In this document: positions 30,942 to 32,308 of the stretch, piece after piece
How the letters are laid out: the number at the start of each line of letters is the position of its first letter
Numbering within the stretch: the first letter of the stretch is position 1
Source: Prochlorococcus marinus str. MIT 9215
GTDB lineage: Bacteria > Cyanobacteriota > Cyanobacteriia > PCC-6307 > Cyanobiaceae
DNA length: 32,308 nucleotides
Reading direction: 5' to 3'
Assembly: GCA_949486985.1 (NCBI GenBank)
Contig: CATBLW010000092.1
Location: 1 to 32,308 of the forward strand
Position numbers and translations under genes: made by a program
Notes under the pieces: generated by a model
What the model was told of the DNA's origin: nothing
Databases searched by the model: none
The model's input: only the letters and a program-made list of their open reading frames with translations

Positions 30942-32308
30942 ATGGGCAAATCCCCTCAGGACGTCCTCCGTCAGATCAAAGACGAGAACATTGAACTTAT
31001 TGACCTCAAGTTCACTGATCTCCACGGCAAGTGGCAACACCTCACCGTGACAGCAGACATGGTCGACGAGGAATCCTTTAATAGCGGGTTGGCCTTCGAT
31101 GGTTCCTCGATTCGTGGTTGGAAAGCCATCAACGAATCAGACATGGACATGGTGCCTGATGCGAGCACGGCCTGGATTGATCCCTTTTATCGCCACAAGA
31201 CTCTCAGCCTGATTTGTTCGATTAGGGAGCCAAGAACTGGAGAGCCCTATGCACGGTGTCCACGTGCCCTGGCCCAAAAAGCCCTTCTTTATCTCAGCGG
31301 CACCGGATTAGCCGATACGGCCTTTTTTGGTCCTGAGCCAGAGTTTTTCCTATTTGATGACGTTCGCTACAACTCCGGAGAAGGCAGCAGTTTTTACAGC
31401 GTCGACACCAATGAGGCCTCCTGGAACACAGGCAGAGTCGAAGAAGGAGGCAACCTTGCCTACAAAATTCAGCTGAAAGAGGGCTATTTCCCTGTAGCGC
31501 CAAACGACACGGCCCAGGACATCCGCTCAGAGATGCTTCTGTTAATGGCTGAACTCGGCATCCCGATCGAGAAGCACCACCATGAAGTGGCCGGTGCCGG
31601 CCAGCATGAACTTGGCATGAAGTTCGCTGAGCTGATTCAGGCCGCAGACAACGTGATGATCTACAAATACATCGTCAGAAACGTTGCTCGCAAATACGGC
31701 AAGACAGCAACGTTTATGCCCAAGCCAGTCTTCAATGACAACGGCACTGGCATGCATGTCCACCAAAGCCTCTGGAAAGGCGGGCAGCCCCTGTTCTTCG
31801 GCGAAGGCACCTACGCAGACTTGTCCCAAACCGCCCGTTGGTACATCGGCGGCATCCTCAAGCATGCTCCGTCCTTCCTTGCCTTCACCAACCCCACCAC
31901 CAACAGCTACAAACGCCTTGTCCCAGGCTTTGAAGCACCTGTGAATCTGGTTTATTCGAAGGGCAACCGATCGGCAGCCGTTCGGATCCCTCTCACAGGT
32001 TCAAACCCCAAAGCCAAGCGTCTTGAGTTCCGTTCAGGCGATGCAATGGCGAATCCCTATCTGGCGTTTAGCGCCATGATGATGGCTGGTATCGACGGCA
32101 TCAAAAACCAGATCGACCCAGGCAATGGAGTCGATGTTGACCTGTTCGAACTTCCTGCTGATCAACTGGCCAGCATCTCAACAGTGCCAGCCTCATTGAA
32201 TGGTTCTCTTGAAGCACTCAACGCCGACAAGAACTACCTCATGGAAGGCGGAGTCTTCACCGAAGAATTCATCAACAACTGGATCGACATTAAGTACGAA
32301 GAAGTGCA
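30942..32308 (+). CDS. glnA: Glutamine synthetase type I, 3' end cut by window edge
   Basis: GlnA makes glutamine from glutamate, ammonium and ATP, the entry point of nitrogen assimilation. The ATG at 30942 opens a frame that runs to the window edge, giving 455 of about 473 residues. Motifs in order are LAFDGSSIRGWKAI, GPEPEFFLFDDV, HHHEVAGAGQHELGMKF, MHVHQSLW, SAAVRIPLTGSNPKAKRLEF and SGDAMANPYLAF, so the active site is complete. At the position of the adenylylated Tyr of enteric enzymes (NLYDLPP) this protein has Phe402 (VDLFELPA), which agrees with the known lack of adenylylation in cyanobacteria, where small inactivating factors act instead. An NtcA-type promoter precedes it. Confidence 0.97.
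   Translation, partial: MGKSPQDVLRQIKDENIELIDLKFTDLHGKWQHLTVTADMVDEESFNSGLAFDGSSIRGWKAINESDMDMVPDASTAWIDPFYRHKTLSLICSIREPRTGEPYARCPRALAQKALLYLSGTGLADTAFFGPEPEFFLFDDVRYNSGEGSSFYSVDTNEASWNTGRVEEGGNLAYKIQLKEGYFPVAPNDTAQDIRSEMLLLMAELGIPIEKHHHEVAGAGQHELGMKFAELIQAADNVMIYKYIVRNVARKYGKTATFMPKPVFNDNGTGMHVHQSLWKGGQPLFFGEGTYADLSQTARWYIGGILKHAPSFLAFTNPTTNSYKRLVPGFEAPVNLVYSKGNRSAAVRIPLTGSNPKAKRLEFRSGDAMANPYLAFSAMMMAGIDGIKNQIDPGNGVDVDLFELPADQLASISTVPASLNGSLEALNADKNYLMEGGVFTEEFINNWIDIKYEEV

Overview
The window looks like ordinary chromosome of a phycobilisome-containing marine picocyanobacterium, most likely Synechococcus. The evidence is a phycobilisome core subunit (ApcF, minus strand near 30.2-30.7 kb), the bilin reductase PcyA, the chlorophyll enzyme ChlP, a ferredoxin-type sulfite reductase, a DevBCA exporter, a short EF-Ts and very tight gene packing. 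ApcF argues against Prochlorococcus, which lacks a normal phycobilisome. Base composition is close to balanced by eye. I saw no rRNA, tRNA, CRISPR array, insertion sequence or phage gene. Both ends cut a gene: typA on the left and glnA on the right.

Layout. 0-2.2 kb: typA (partial) and a membrane-anchored M15B D,D-carboxypeptidase, both minus. 2.2-7.8 kb: chlP (plus), glyS (minus), sir (plus). 7.7-8.5 kb: a VanX-like M15D dipeptidase (minus) overlapping the sir 3' end. 8.5-8.8 kb: the only gene-free stretch over 300 bases, holding three DnaA-box-like sites and a hairpin. 8.8-14.2 kb: a minus-strand run rpsB - tsf - unknown 458-aa gene - recG; the unknown gene carries a perfect 15-bp tandem repeat. 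14.3-15.3 kb: a family 2 glycosyltransferase. 15.4-19.2 kb: a minus-strand run pcyA - devB - devC - devA - 51-aa basic protein, closed by a strong terminator. 19.2-21.8 kb: a catalytic/non-catalytic pair of M16 peptidases (plus), with a SipA-like protein facing them. 22.1-26.9 kb: a plus-strand run bioY - lspA - FHA-domain penicillin-binding protein - membrane GTPase, every junction overlapping. 26.7-28.4 kb: a group II PLP decarboxylase followed by a one-helix 80-aa protein (minus). 28.5-30.1 kb: tadA (plus) and a class V glyoxylate aminotransferase (minus), overlapping. 30.2-32.3 kb: apcF (minus) divergent from glnA (plus), which has a good NtcA-type promoter.

How the genes relate. Most are housekeeping: translation (typA, glyS, rpsB, tsf, tadA), DNA repair (recG), pigments (chlP, pcyA, apcF), nitrogen and sulfur assimilation (glnA, sir) and the envelope (two M15 peptidases, lspA, FHA-PBP, glycosyltransferase, DevBCA). 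I see no clear defence or mobile system. The most interesting parts are the FHA-PBP/GTPase operon, the pcyA-devBCA-small protein operon, the repeat-bearing unknown gene before recG, and four convergent gene pairs whose 3' ends overlap antisense.
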